Shown: positions 8,204-14,211 of the stretch, one piece after another
Layout: every line of letters begins with the position of its first letter
How positions within the stretch are numbered: the first letter of the stretch is position 1
DNA from: a virus
DNA length: 43,334 nt
Direction: 5' to 3' (one strand)
IMG/VR virus record: IMGVR_UViG_3300020558_000013
Location: 1-43,334 of that record
Program-made: the position numbers and the translations under genes
The notes under the pieces: generated by a model
What the model was told of the DNA's origin: nothing
The model's database searches: none
Seen by the model: the letters and a program-made list of their open reading frames with translations, nothing else

Positions 8204-8533
8204 ATGATTAAATTTCAAGATATATTAAACGAAGCAAAAAAAGTTAAAGAAACTTTTGAAGAGTTTGCTAAAACTAGAGGTGAAGGTGCATCTAAAATAG
8301 CAGATACAGCTCAATCAAAAGGTGGTTTAGCTATGTTAACTTATAATCATTTTAAAGTTAAAGCTCCTTACTATGATAAAGCATCAAAAGGTAAATTTGA
8401 TGAAAAAAAGGCTAAACAAGAATTTAATCAAACCTTAGGAAAAATATCTCTTAATATGTCTCCTGTAGATTTTCAAAGAGAAGTTGGTCGTTTAGAGGTT
8501 TTAGGTGAACTTTTAATTAGAAATAAAAAATGA
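8204..8533 (+). CDS. 109-aa internal-head-protein candidate with T4-like targeting leader
   Basis: The first ten residues, MIKFQDILNE, followed by Ala, closely parallel the capsid-targeting leader of T4 internal protein III (MKTYQEFIAE-A as I recall it), which gp21 removes after Glu. The rest is a single helical, Lys-rich domain (residues 11-109) with KVKETFEEFAKTRGEG and FNQTLGKISLNMSPVDFQRE segments and no catalytic motif. It overlaps the next gene by 4 bases (ATGA). A matching leader occurs in the very next gene, so the two probably share a fate. The leader assignment is inferred from similarity; the domain function is unknown. Confidence 0.65.
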   Translation: MIKFQDILNEAKKVKETFEEFAKTRGEGASKIADTAQSKGGLAMLTYNHFKVKAPYYDKASKGKFDEKKAKQEFNQTLGKISLNMSPVDFQREVGRLEVLGELLIRNKK

Positions 8534-8955
8534 TCAATTTATTAGATATACTAAGTGAGGCAGAGGTAGCAAAATGCCCTGCACCAACTCAAAATATTGA
8601 ACTTAATCTCCAGAATAGACAGAAGGCAATTAATGAGTATGGATATGGTCCCTTAAATCCTAATCAACCAAATAATAAATTCTGGCAGGCTAAAGCAGAT
8701 ATGTGGAAGCTTGATTCTGTAAAAGAAGCTAAAACATCTCGTTGTGGTAATTGCGCTGCTTTTGATGTTACAACTAAAACATTAGATTGTATAGCTAAAG
8801 GGATTGGTGATGATGAAGGTACTGAAGATCCATTTGATGTTATTGAAGCAGGCCAATTAGGATACTGCAGGTTTTTAAAATTTAAATGTGCTGCGGCTCG
8901 AACTTGTGATGCTTGGGTTGTAGGTGGTCCTATCACAAATGACAAAGCCGTATAA
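8530..8955 (+). CDS. 141-aa Cys-rich phage protein with T4-like targeting leader
   Basis: The leader MINLLDILSE-A matches the preceding gene's. The mature part starts near CPAPTQNIELNLQNRQKAIN and contains YGYGPLNP, then a Cys-rich segment: RCGNCAAF (Cys72, Cys75), Cys87, LGYC (Cys113), FKCAAARTCDAW (Cys120, Cys126); Cys16 makes seven in all. I recall this block from virion-associated or hypothetical proteins of T4-like cyanophages. The Cys spacing suggests a zinc site or disulfide-stapled domain. The gene starts inside the stop of its neighbour and overlaps the next gene by 17 bases. The exact function is unknown. Confidence 0.65.
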   Translation: MINLLDILSEAEVAKCPAPTQNIELNLQNRQKAINEYGYGPLNPNQPNNKFWQAKADMWKLDSVKEAKTSRCGNCAAFDVTTKTLDCIAKGIGDDEGTEDPFDVIEAGQLGYCRFLKFKCAAARTCDAWVVGGPITNDKAV

Positions 8956-9211
8956 AGATTTAGAGGTTACAGACAAATACATTATTAGGGAATTTGATGA
9001 AAACATTGACCCTATAGAGCTAATGTGGCATCGTGATGATGAAGATAGAACAATTGAAATTATTGAACCAGGTAAAGGATGGAAATTCCAGTTTGAAAAT
9101 GAATTACCTTGGAATTTGGAACCTAACCTTTTGATATGTATATTAAGACATGAGTGGCACCGAGTTATAAAAGGCGAAGGAAAACTTGTAATTAAAATAA
9201 ATAAAGACTGA
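8939..9211 (+). CDS. 90-aa cupin-like phage protein
   Basis: The in-frame ATG at 8939 is preferred over an upstream TTG at 8924 because it gives the start MTKPYKDLEVTDKYIIREF, which I recall from cyanophage homologues. The sequence alternates short strands: TIEIIEPGKGWKFQFENELP, LLICILRHEWHRVIKGEG and KLVIKINKD, consistent with a single small cupin-type beta barrel; His76 and His79 in the HEWHR segment could be metal ligands. No targeting leader is visible. The gene overlaps its upstream neighbour by 17 bases and is followed by a terminator, so it closes the left-hand operon. Substrate unknown. Confidence 0.6.
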   Translation: MTKPYKDLEVTDKYIIREFDENIDPIELMWHRDDEDRTIEIIEPGKGWKFQFENELPWNLEPNLLICILRHEWHRVIKGEGKLVIKINKD

Positions 9212-9253
9212 TTCATAGCCAGTCGCTCGCAAGAGTCTAATATATGGCAGCTG

Positions 9254-9280
9254 TGGCGCCCCTAAAAAGGTGCCATCTTT
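9254..9280 (+). terminator. Intrinsic terminator closing the left gene block
   Basis: Stem TGGCGCC (9254-9260) pairs with GGTGCCA (9269-9275) with one G-T wobble, loop CCTAAAAA, followed by TCTTT. It separates the left-hand late genes from the FAD gene. The region 9212-9317 holds no other gene. Confidence 0.65.
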
Positions 9281-9282
9281 AA

Positions 9283-9314
9283 TTTGGCTTTTAGTGTAAA
9301 GTATGATATATTAA
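9283..9314 (+). promoter_or_regulatory. Bacteroidota-type promoter for the FAD gene
   Basis: TTTGGC at 9283 and TATATTAA at 9307-9314, with TTTG to TATATTAA spaced by 20 bases, fit the host consensus TTTG / TAnnTTTG. The same elements at the same spacing occur at 10679-10710. The ATG at 9318 lies only 3 bases beyond, implying a very short or no leader from this ATG; the next in-frame ATG at 9324 is an alternative. Confidence 0.65.
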
Positions 9315-9317
9315 CAA

Positions 9318-10676
9318 ATGAACATGAATAAGAAAATTGTAATTGTAGGAGCAGGTGTAGCAGGTGTTAATGCCGCTACTAAATTAGTTGACAATGGTTA
9401 TCCAGGCAAAAACATTACTATCATTGACATGGGTAATGATCCTTACAACCGAAAACCAGAAGAAGTAATGACAGGTTTTCTAGGTGCTGGAGGTTGGTCT
9501 GATGGTAAATTGACTTACCATACAGCAATTGGAGGTCAACTTTCAAAGTATGTTGGTGAAAAGAAAGCAATGGAATTAATGGATGAAGTTATTAATAACT
9601 TTAAACGATTTCACCCTAAACCTGAAGAAGTACAATGTTCAAATCCAGTAGAAGAACCAGACTTTATTAAACCATATTTTGGTCTTCGTTTATTTCCTGT
9701 ATGGCATGTTGGTACAGATTATCTTCATGAAATTGGTAAGAATTGGTATGATTATTTAGTGTCTAAAGGTGTTAAGTTTGTTTGGAATGAACGTGTGTTT
9801 AAAGTTGACTTTGAATCTAATTTAGTTTATGTAACTGTTAAAGGCAAAGAAGGACAATATGCTATTGAATATAATGAATTGATTTTTGGAGTAGGTAAAT
9901 CAGGTATTGACTTTGCTCAAAGTATTCAAGACGAATATCAACTAGAAACTGAACCTAAATCAGTACAAATTGGAGTTCGATTTGAAGCACCACAAAAACA
10001 CTTTCAGAAACTAATTGACATTAGTTATGATTTTAAATTGTATCGTAAGTTTGAAGATAAAGGTGTTTCATTACGTTCGTTTTGTACTAATAATAATGCC
10101 GCTTATGTTGCTGTAGAAGACACTTACGGTAATCATTCATATAATGGTCATGCTAAAAAAGATGAACGTTATAGAAACAACATGACTAACTTTGGTATTA
10201 TTATGGAAATTAATAACATTGAAGATCCATTTGCTTGGTCTCGTAAAGTAGTAAATGAATTACAGTTTGCTGGAACAGGTTTATATTATAGTCCATCTCG
10301 TAAACCATCAACAACATCAGAAGGTGAAAGAGTTAGTTCTGTTCAAATTGATAATTTAAGTATTGTAAGACAGGGAATGGGTGAGTATTGGGATTATATT
10401 GAAGACTTTATTGAAGATATGAAAAAAGTATTTCCAACATTACAAGATGATTGGGGTGTTTATGTTCCTGAAGTAAAATATCTTTCACCTGAACCACTTG
10501 TTTATCATAGTGATTTAGCTTTAGTTGAATACCAGAATGTTCACTTTGTAGGAGATGCTTTATCAGCTCGTGGTATTACAGTATCAGGTGCTCAAGGTAT
10601 TTTAGCTGTATCTAAATTAATTAATAAAGGATGCGAGTGGGATAATTTGCATGGTGATATTATTAGCTGGAAATAA
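9318..10676 (+). CDS. FAD-dependent oxidoreductase (COG2509-like)
   Basis: Flavoprotein of 452 residues, near usual length for this group. The N-terminal Rossmann motif is KIVIVGAGVAGVNAA (GAGVAG at 11-16). GAGGWSDGKLT near residue 56 and GVSLRSFCTNNNAAYVA near residue 242 correspond to conserved blocks of the uncharacterised FAD-dependent dehydrogenases related to COG2509. The C-terminal FAD motif is NVHFVGDALSARG followed by SGAQGILAVSKL (residues ~411-437). The substrate is unknown; such enzymes may act on geranylgeranyl-like or other reduced compounds, but nothing here decides it. It would be an auxiliary metabolic gene in a phage. Two ATGs are available (9318 and 9324); both leave all motifs intact. 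Unlike the late genes it has a host-type promoter and no late box, suggesting earlier expression. Confidence 0.75.
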   Translation: MNMNKKIVIVGAGVAGVNAATKLVDNGYPGKNITIIDMGNDPYNRKPEEVMTGFLGAGGWSDGKLTYHTAIGGQLSKYVGEKKAMELMDEVINNFKRFHPKPEEVQCSNPVEEPDFIKPYFGLRLFPVWHVGTDYLHEIGKNWYDYLVSKGVKFVWNERVFKVDFESNLVYVTVKGKEGQYAIEYNELIFGVGKSGIDFAQSIQDEYQLETEPKSVQIGVRFEAPQKHFQKLIDISYDFKLYRKFEDKGVSLRSFCTNNNAAYVAVEDTYGNHSYNGHAKKDERYRNNMTNFGIIMEINNIEDPFAWSRKVVNELQFAGTGLYYSPSRKPSTTSEGERVSSVQIDNLSIVRQGMGEYWDYIEDFIEDMKKVFPTLQDDWGVYVPEVKYLSPEPLVYHSDLALVEYQNVHFVGDALSARGITVSGAQGILAVSKLINKGCEWDNLHGDIISWK

Positions 10677-10678
10677 TG

Positions 10679-10710
10679 TTTGGCTTTTTGTAAAAAATAT
10701 GTTATATTAA
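10679..10710 (+). promoter_or_regulatory. Second Bacteroidota-type promoter
   Basis: TTTGGC at 10679 and TATATTAA at 10703-10710 repeat the elements and exact spacing seen upstream of the FAD gene. It begins two bases after the FAD stop and ends 4 bases before the ATG at 10715. Confidence 0.65.
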
Positions 10711-10714
10711 TATT

Positions 10715-10963
10715 ATGAGTGATAAAAATAAATTTCAACCAAGTAAAAAATTAGTAAAAGCTGATGGTACTATTGCTTGGGTTTGGGAAGGGAAATTGCA
10801 CAATATGGAAGAAGCAGCTTTAATCCATCCAAATGGTAAAAAAGAATATCATATTCATGGTATTCAATATAGTCATGATGATTGGAAAGAAAGAAGACGC
10901 AATCGTGAAGGTTTACCTTGGTACAAAACAGCAATGGGTCAGGCAGGTCAAAATAGAAACTAA
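10715..10963 (+). CDS. 82-aa conserved phage protein of unknown function
   Basis: Small polar protein with DGTIAWVWEGKLHNMEEAAL, IHPNGKKEYHIHGIQYS and RNREGLPWYK segments. I recall similar small proteins in T4-like phages, with the W-x-W-x-G-x-L-H-N and HPNGKKEY motifs as the conserved core, resembling the short strand repeats that describe a small beta fold. No catalytic assignment is possible. It starts 4 bases after the second host-type promoter and ends 1 base before the kinase-like gene, so these two form an operon. A longer ORF in another frame overlapping it (from 10833) is an artefact of an upstream start. Confidence 0.65.
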   Translation: MSDKNKFQPSKKLVKADGTIAWVWEGKLHNMEEAALIHPNGKKEYHIHGIQYSHDDWKERRRNREGLPWYKTAMGQAGQNRN

Positions 10964-10964
10964 T

Positions 10965-11495
10965 ATGAAGATAGGATTGTGTGGAACAATGAGTGTAGGT
11001 AAAACTACATTGGTAAATGCTTTGAAAGAATTACCTGAATTTGCAGATTATAATTTTGCTACTGAACGTTCTAAGTACTTGCGTGATTTAGGTATTCCAT
11101 TGAATACTGATTCAACATTAAAAGGTCAATTTATATTTTTAGCTGAACGTTGTGCTGAGTTAATGTATGAAAATATTATTACAGATCGTACTGTAATTGA
11201 TGTTATGGCGTTTACTAAAGCAGCTAAATCAATTGATTATTATGAGGCTGAAGCGTTTTGTGATGCTGCTTATAAATTAGTTGAAGAATATGATTATATT
11301 TTTTATGTATCTCCTGTTGGTGTTGAAATGGAAGATAATGGAGTTAGAACTACTGATTTGAAATATAGAGAAACTATTGACAGTATTATTCATTTGATTT
11401 TATATAGAAGTAGTCATAAAATTAAAAAACTAGTTGAACTTTCAGGTACTACTGAAGAACGTATTGCAAAAATTAAAGAAACAATCTTTGGTTGA
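10965..11495 (+). CDS. NadR-like / AAA_28-type P-loop kinase
   Basis: The ATG at 10965, one base after the previous stop, gives a 176-residue protein starting MKIGLCGTMSVGKTT, with the P-loop GTMSVGKT at residues 7-14. Downstream features fit the NadR-kinase-like AAA_28 family: ITDRTVIDVMAF near residue 72, YDYIFYVSPVG near 110, and EDNGVRTTDLKYRETID near 122, the usual D-G-x-R-T segment. The family includes ribosylnicotinamide kinase domains and uncharacterised ATP-dependent small-molecule kinases. In phages, a role in NAD salvage or nucleotide metabolism is plausible but unproven. It is co-transcribed with the 82-aa gene and its stop merges with a late box. Confidence 0.75.
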   Translation: MKIGLCGTMSVGKTTLVNALKELPEFADYNFATERSKYLRDLGIPLNTDSTLKGQFIFLAERCAELMYENIITDRTVIDVMAFTKAAKSIDYYEAEAFCDAAYKLVEEYDYIFYVSPVGVEMEDNGVRTTDLKYRETIDSIIHLILYRSSHKIKKLVELSGTTEERIAKIKETIFG

Positions 11496-11502
11496 TATTT
11501 AT
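11495..11502 (+). promoter_or_regulatory. ATATTTAT late box before 11507
   Basis: Starts on the last base of the kinase stop and lies 4 bases before ATG 11507. It marks the switch from host-type promoters to the head module. Confidence 0.55.
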
Positions 11503-11506
11503 TATC

Positions 11507-11947
11507 ATGAAATTGTCTGAATTAAAGAAGCAAATTAAAGATAACATATACGAACTTTTATCTGAAGATACTAAACCAACATCTGATGTAATTAAAAAAA
11601 CATATAATGAAATGTTTGGTAAAAATCCATCTACTACCTTTAATGATGTAGCTAAAAAATTAGGAACAGATGAGCAAACAATAGCTGCTGTTTTATTTGG
11701 TTTTCCTGTATTTGAATCAGATGATGAAGACCAAGAACCATCAAAAGCAGAATTAGAAAAAAAAGATTCAATCACTACTGCTTCAAATAAATTACAAAAA
11801 CTTGTAACTAAAATGAAAGAATTAGCTAAAGAATACACTGAAGCTAAAGGTGATAAAAAAGAAAAAATTAAGGATGAATTAAAAAAATTAACTGCTGATA
11901 AAAAAGCATTAGAAAAAATTATTCTTCCTTCTTCTGAAGAAGATTAA
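11507..11947 (+). CDS. 146-aa tagged coiled-coil protein upstream of the terminase block
   Basis: ATG 11507 is preferred to TTG 11492, which would overlap the late box. The start MKLSELKKQIKDNIYELLSE-D is the amphipathic tag seen in the left-hand cluster, ending in L-S-E. Residues 25-65 look like a small helical domain (FNDVAKKLGTDEQTIAAVLFG, helix-turn-helix-like). Residues 75-146 are Lys/Glu-rich and probably coiled-coil. By position near the large terminase it could be considered for small terminase, but the tag and composition fit an internal head protein at least as well. It is 1 base from the spanin-like gene that follows. Function undecided. Confidence 0.6.
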   Translation: MKLSELKKQIKDNIYELLSEDTKPTSDVIKKTYNEMFGKNPSTTFNDVAKKLGTDEQTIAAVLFGFPVFESDDEDQEPSKAELEKKDSITTASNKLQKLVTKMKELAKEYTEAKGDKKEKIKDELKKLTADKKALEKIILPSSEED

Positions 11948-11948
11948 T

Positions 11949-12290
11949 ATGAAAAAATTTGTTTTACAATTGGTTTTAGTTTGTTTATTAGGTGTAATAA
12001 TCTATGGGTTATTTACTTATAAACAAGGTTATTCCTCAGACAAAGACAAACAATACCAAAAAACTATAGATTCTTTAGCGCTTGAAATTAGTAAAAAAGA
12101 CACAATTATTTCATCTTTAGATTCTACTAGGAAAATTTTAGACTCATTAATTGAAATAGACAAAGCTAAATTAGCTGGTATTGCTAAAAAAGCTCAACAA
12201 TACAAAGACCAATATGAAAAAGAACGCGATCGCCTTAATAGTATGTCTGATGATGATATCATCAGCCAGTTCACAACAGCGTTTAAGTGA
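11949..12290 (+). CDS. Candidate inner-membrane spanin (Rz-like), 113 aa
   Basis: N-terminal Lys pair followed by one membrane segment (about residues 5-23, VLQLVLVCLLGVIIYGL), then a periplasmic-type helical region rich in Lys, Asp and Gln up to residue 100. This is the architecture of an i-spanin, the inner-membrane half of the complex that disrupts the outer membrane at lysis in Gram-negative hosts. Support comes from the next gene, which begins inside this one in another frame and encodes a signal-peptide protein, the usual Rz/Rz1 arrangement. No sequence family was recognised, which is normal for spanins. No endolysin or holin is seen nearby. Confidence 0.5.
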   Translation: MKKFVLQLVLVCLLGVIIYGLFTYKQGYSSDKDKQYQKTIDSLALEISKKDTIISSLDSTRKILDSLIEIDKAKLAGIAKKAQQYKDQYEKERDRLNSMSDDDIISQFTTAFK

Positions 12291-12621
12291 TTCAACGGTA
12301 ATAGTTCCCATTAAATCCTTAAAAAATGCTTTATTAGTTAAAGCTGATAGAGATAATCTTAAAAAAGAATTAGTAATTTCTCGTGACTCTATCTCTACTA
12401 TGAGTACAATTATCCTTAGACAAGATAGTGCCTTATTTATTTGTGATACTACAAGAATAGTTTTAGAAGGTAAAATAGAAGATCAAAAGGGCATTATTAA
12501 AGCTAAAGACGGACAGATTGAAGAAAGAAATAAAAAGATAACTGACCTTGAATCTAAATTTAGAGGTATTGTAGGTGCTTTCTTTATAACAACAATTGGT
12601 TTTCTAGTAGCTCTTTTATGA
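12214..12621 (+). CDS. Candidate outer spanin / envelope protein nested in the previous gene
   Basis: ATG 12214 gives a clear signal peptide, MKKNAIALIVCLMMISSASS; the TTG at 12181 would add residues in front of it. The gene overlaps the previous one by 77 bases in another frame. After the signal, residues 25-115 are mostly coiled-coil (DNLKKELVISRDS, then EGKIEDQKGIIKAKDGQIEE). A second hydrophobic segment (about residues 117-133, VGAFFITTIGFLVALL) ends the protein. A Cys at residue 11 is not in a good lipobox, so it is not a textbook Rz1 lipoprotein; the two-ended membrane layout recalls unimolecular spanins. It ends with an ATGA overlap into the terminase gene. A lysis role is inferred. 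Confidence 0.45.
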   Translation: MKKNAIALIVCLMMISSASSQQRLSDSTVIVPIKSLKNALLVKADRDNLKKELVISRDSISTMSTIILRQDSALFICDTTRIVLEGKIEDQKGIIKAKDGQIEERNKKITDLESKFRGIVGAFFITTIGFLVALL

Positions 12622-14183
12622 GTCAGGATTTAAGACAAATAATCAGAGAAGAATACTTAAAGTGTGCCCAAGATCCAGCCCACTTTATGAAAAAATATTG
12701 TAATATCCAGCACCCACAAAGAGGTCGAGTGATATTCAATTTGTATCCTTTCCAAGATAAGGTATTACACTTATGGAGAGATAATCCATATTCAATTGTA
12801 CTTAAGTCTCGTCAGTTAGGTATATCAACTTTAGCTGCTGGTTATTCTTTATGGTTAATGTTATTCCATAAAGATAAAAACGTGTTGTGTATTGCAACTA
12901 AGCAAGAAACAGCTAAAAACATGGTAACCAAGGTTAAGTTTATGTTTGATAACTTACCTTCATGGTTAAAAATTGAAGCTGAAGAAAATAACAAACTAAC
13001 ATTACGATTAAGTAATGGATCTCAAATTAAAGCCACTTCAGCAAGTAGTGATGCTGGTCGATCAGAAGCAGTATCTTTGCTAATTGTCGATGAGGCAGCG
13101 TTTATTGAACAAATCGGTGAGATTTGGGCTTCTGCTCAACAAACGTTAGCAACTGGTGGTGGTGCTATTGTGTTGTCTACTCCTTATGGTACTGGAAACT
13201 GGTTTCATAAAACATGGGTATCAGCTGAAAATGCTGAAAATGACTTCTTGCCAATTAAATTACCTTGGTATGTCCACCCAGAACGAAATGAGGATTGGAG
13301 AAAAAGACAAGATGAATTACTAGGTGATCCTAGATTAGCCGCCCAAGAATGTGACTGTGATTTTAGTACATCAGGTGATGTGGTATTTTATCCTGAATGG
13401 GTAGAATTTTTAAAAGAAACAACAGTTAAAGACCCTGTAGAGCGAAGAGGTGCTGACCAAAATTTATGGATATGGGAACCTGCAGACTATACACGTGAGT
13501 ATATAGTAGTAGCAGACGTAGCTAGAGGTGATGGTAAAGACTCTTCCGCTTGTCATGTAATTGATATTGCAACTAATACACAAGTTGCTGAGTATCGAGG
13601 ACAGCTTCCACCTAAAGAATATGGTTATTTTTTAGTTGGTTTAGCTTCTGAATATAATAATGCGATGTTAGTAGTAGAAAATGCCTCAATTGGTTGGGCA
13701 ACATTAGACGCTATCATTGAAAGAGGTTATCGTAATCTTTATCATTCTCCCAAATCAGACCAATTAACCGCTGATTCATACTTACGAGTATTTGAAGGCA
13801 GCTCAGATATGACACCTGGATTTACCATGTCATTAAGAACTAGACCTTTAGTTGTAAATAAATTTAGAGAGTATGTTGGTGATCGTTCTGTTAATATTCG
13901 TTCAAAACGATTATTAGAGGAAATGAAAGTATTTGTATGGAAAAACGGTAGACCAGAAGCACAATCAGGTTATAATGATGATTTGGTGATGGCTTTTGGT
14001 ATAGCTATGTTTTTAAGAGATACTTCTTTAAAATTTCAACAAATGTCTCATGACATGACTCGTGCTACACTTGGCAGTATGAGTAAGACTAATTATATTG
14101 GTGGATATAATAGTAATCAAGTCCAAAATCCATATTCTATTCAAACAGATCACGGACAAGAGGACATTAAATGGTTATTGTAA
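12618..14183 (+). CDS. Large terminase subunit (T4 gp17-like)
   Basis: ATP-driven DNA packaging motor and headful nuclease. The N-terminal ATPase has YPFQDKVL (Q-motif-like, 43-50), the Walker A variant SRQLGIST (64-71), and Walker B LLIVDEAAF with Asp158 and Glu159. TATGGGAIVLSTPYG-like coupling motif follows (ATGGGAIVLSTPYG in the sequence, about 176-189). The C-terminal RNase H-like nuclease starts with YIVVADVARGDGKDSSA (Asp300) and has VVENASIGWATLDAI and a final NDDLVMAFGIAMF with an acidic pair. The 521-residue length is slightly under T4 gp17, as is common for marine relatives. It starts within the stop of the spanin-like gene. No clear small terminase was found in the window. Confidence 0.93.
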   Translation: MSQDLRQIIREEYLKCAQDPAHFMKKYCNIQHPQRGRVIFNLYPFQDKVLHLWRDNPYSIVLKSRQLGISTLAAGYSLWLMLFHKDKNVLCIATKQETAKNMVTKVKFMFDNLPSWLKIEAEENNKLTLRLSNGSQIKATSASSDAGRSEAVSLLIVDEAAFIEQIGEIWASAQQTLATGGGAIVLSTPYGTGNWFHKTWVSAENAENDFLPIKLPWYVHPERNEDWRKRQDELLGDPRLAAQECDCDFSTSGDVVFYPEWVEFLKETTVKDPVERRGADQNLWIWEPADYTREYIVVADVARGDGKDSSACHVIDIATNTQVAEYRGQLPPKEYGYFLVGLASEYNNAMLVVENASIGWATLDAIIERGYRNLYHSPKSDQLTADSYLRVFEGSSDMTPGFTMSLRTRPLVVNKFREYVGDRSVNIRSKRLLEEMKVFVWKNGRPEAQSGYNDDLVMAFGIAMFLRDTSLKFQQMSHDMTRATLGSMSKTNYIGGYNSNQVQNPYSIQTDHGQEDIKWLL

Positions 14184-14190
14184 TATTTAT
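14183..14190 (+). promoter_or_regulatory. ATATTTAT late box before portal gene
   Basis: TAATATTTATAAG overlaps the terminase stop and lies 21 bases before the portal ATG at 14212; the leader between them is A/T only. Confidence 0.55.
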
Positions 14191-14211
14191 AAGATATAAT
14201 AAAATATAAAA

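Noticed and set aside
9212-9282. Possible tRNA or small RNA in the gap before the FAD gene
   Set aside because: There is no cloverleaf; the only stable element is the terminator hairpin.
10833-10964. Extended start for the kinase-like gene
   Set aside because: It would overlap the 82-aa gene by more than 130 bases, while ATG 10965 places the P-loop at the proper N-terminal position.
11507-11947. Small terminase (gp16-like)
   Set aside because: Position is suggestive, but the tag-like N-terminus and coiled-coil tail fit internal proteins and no gp16 pattern was recognised.
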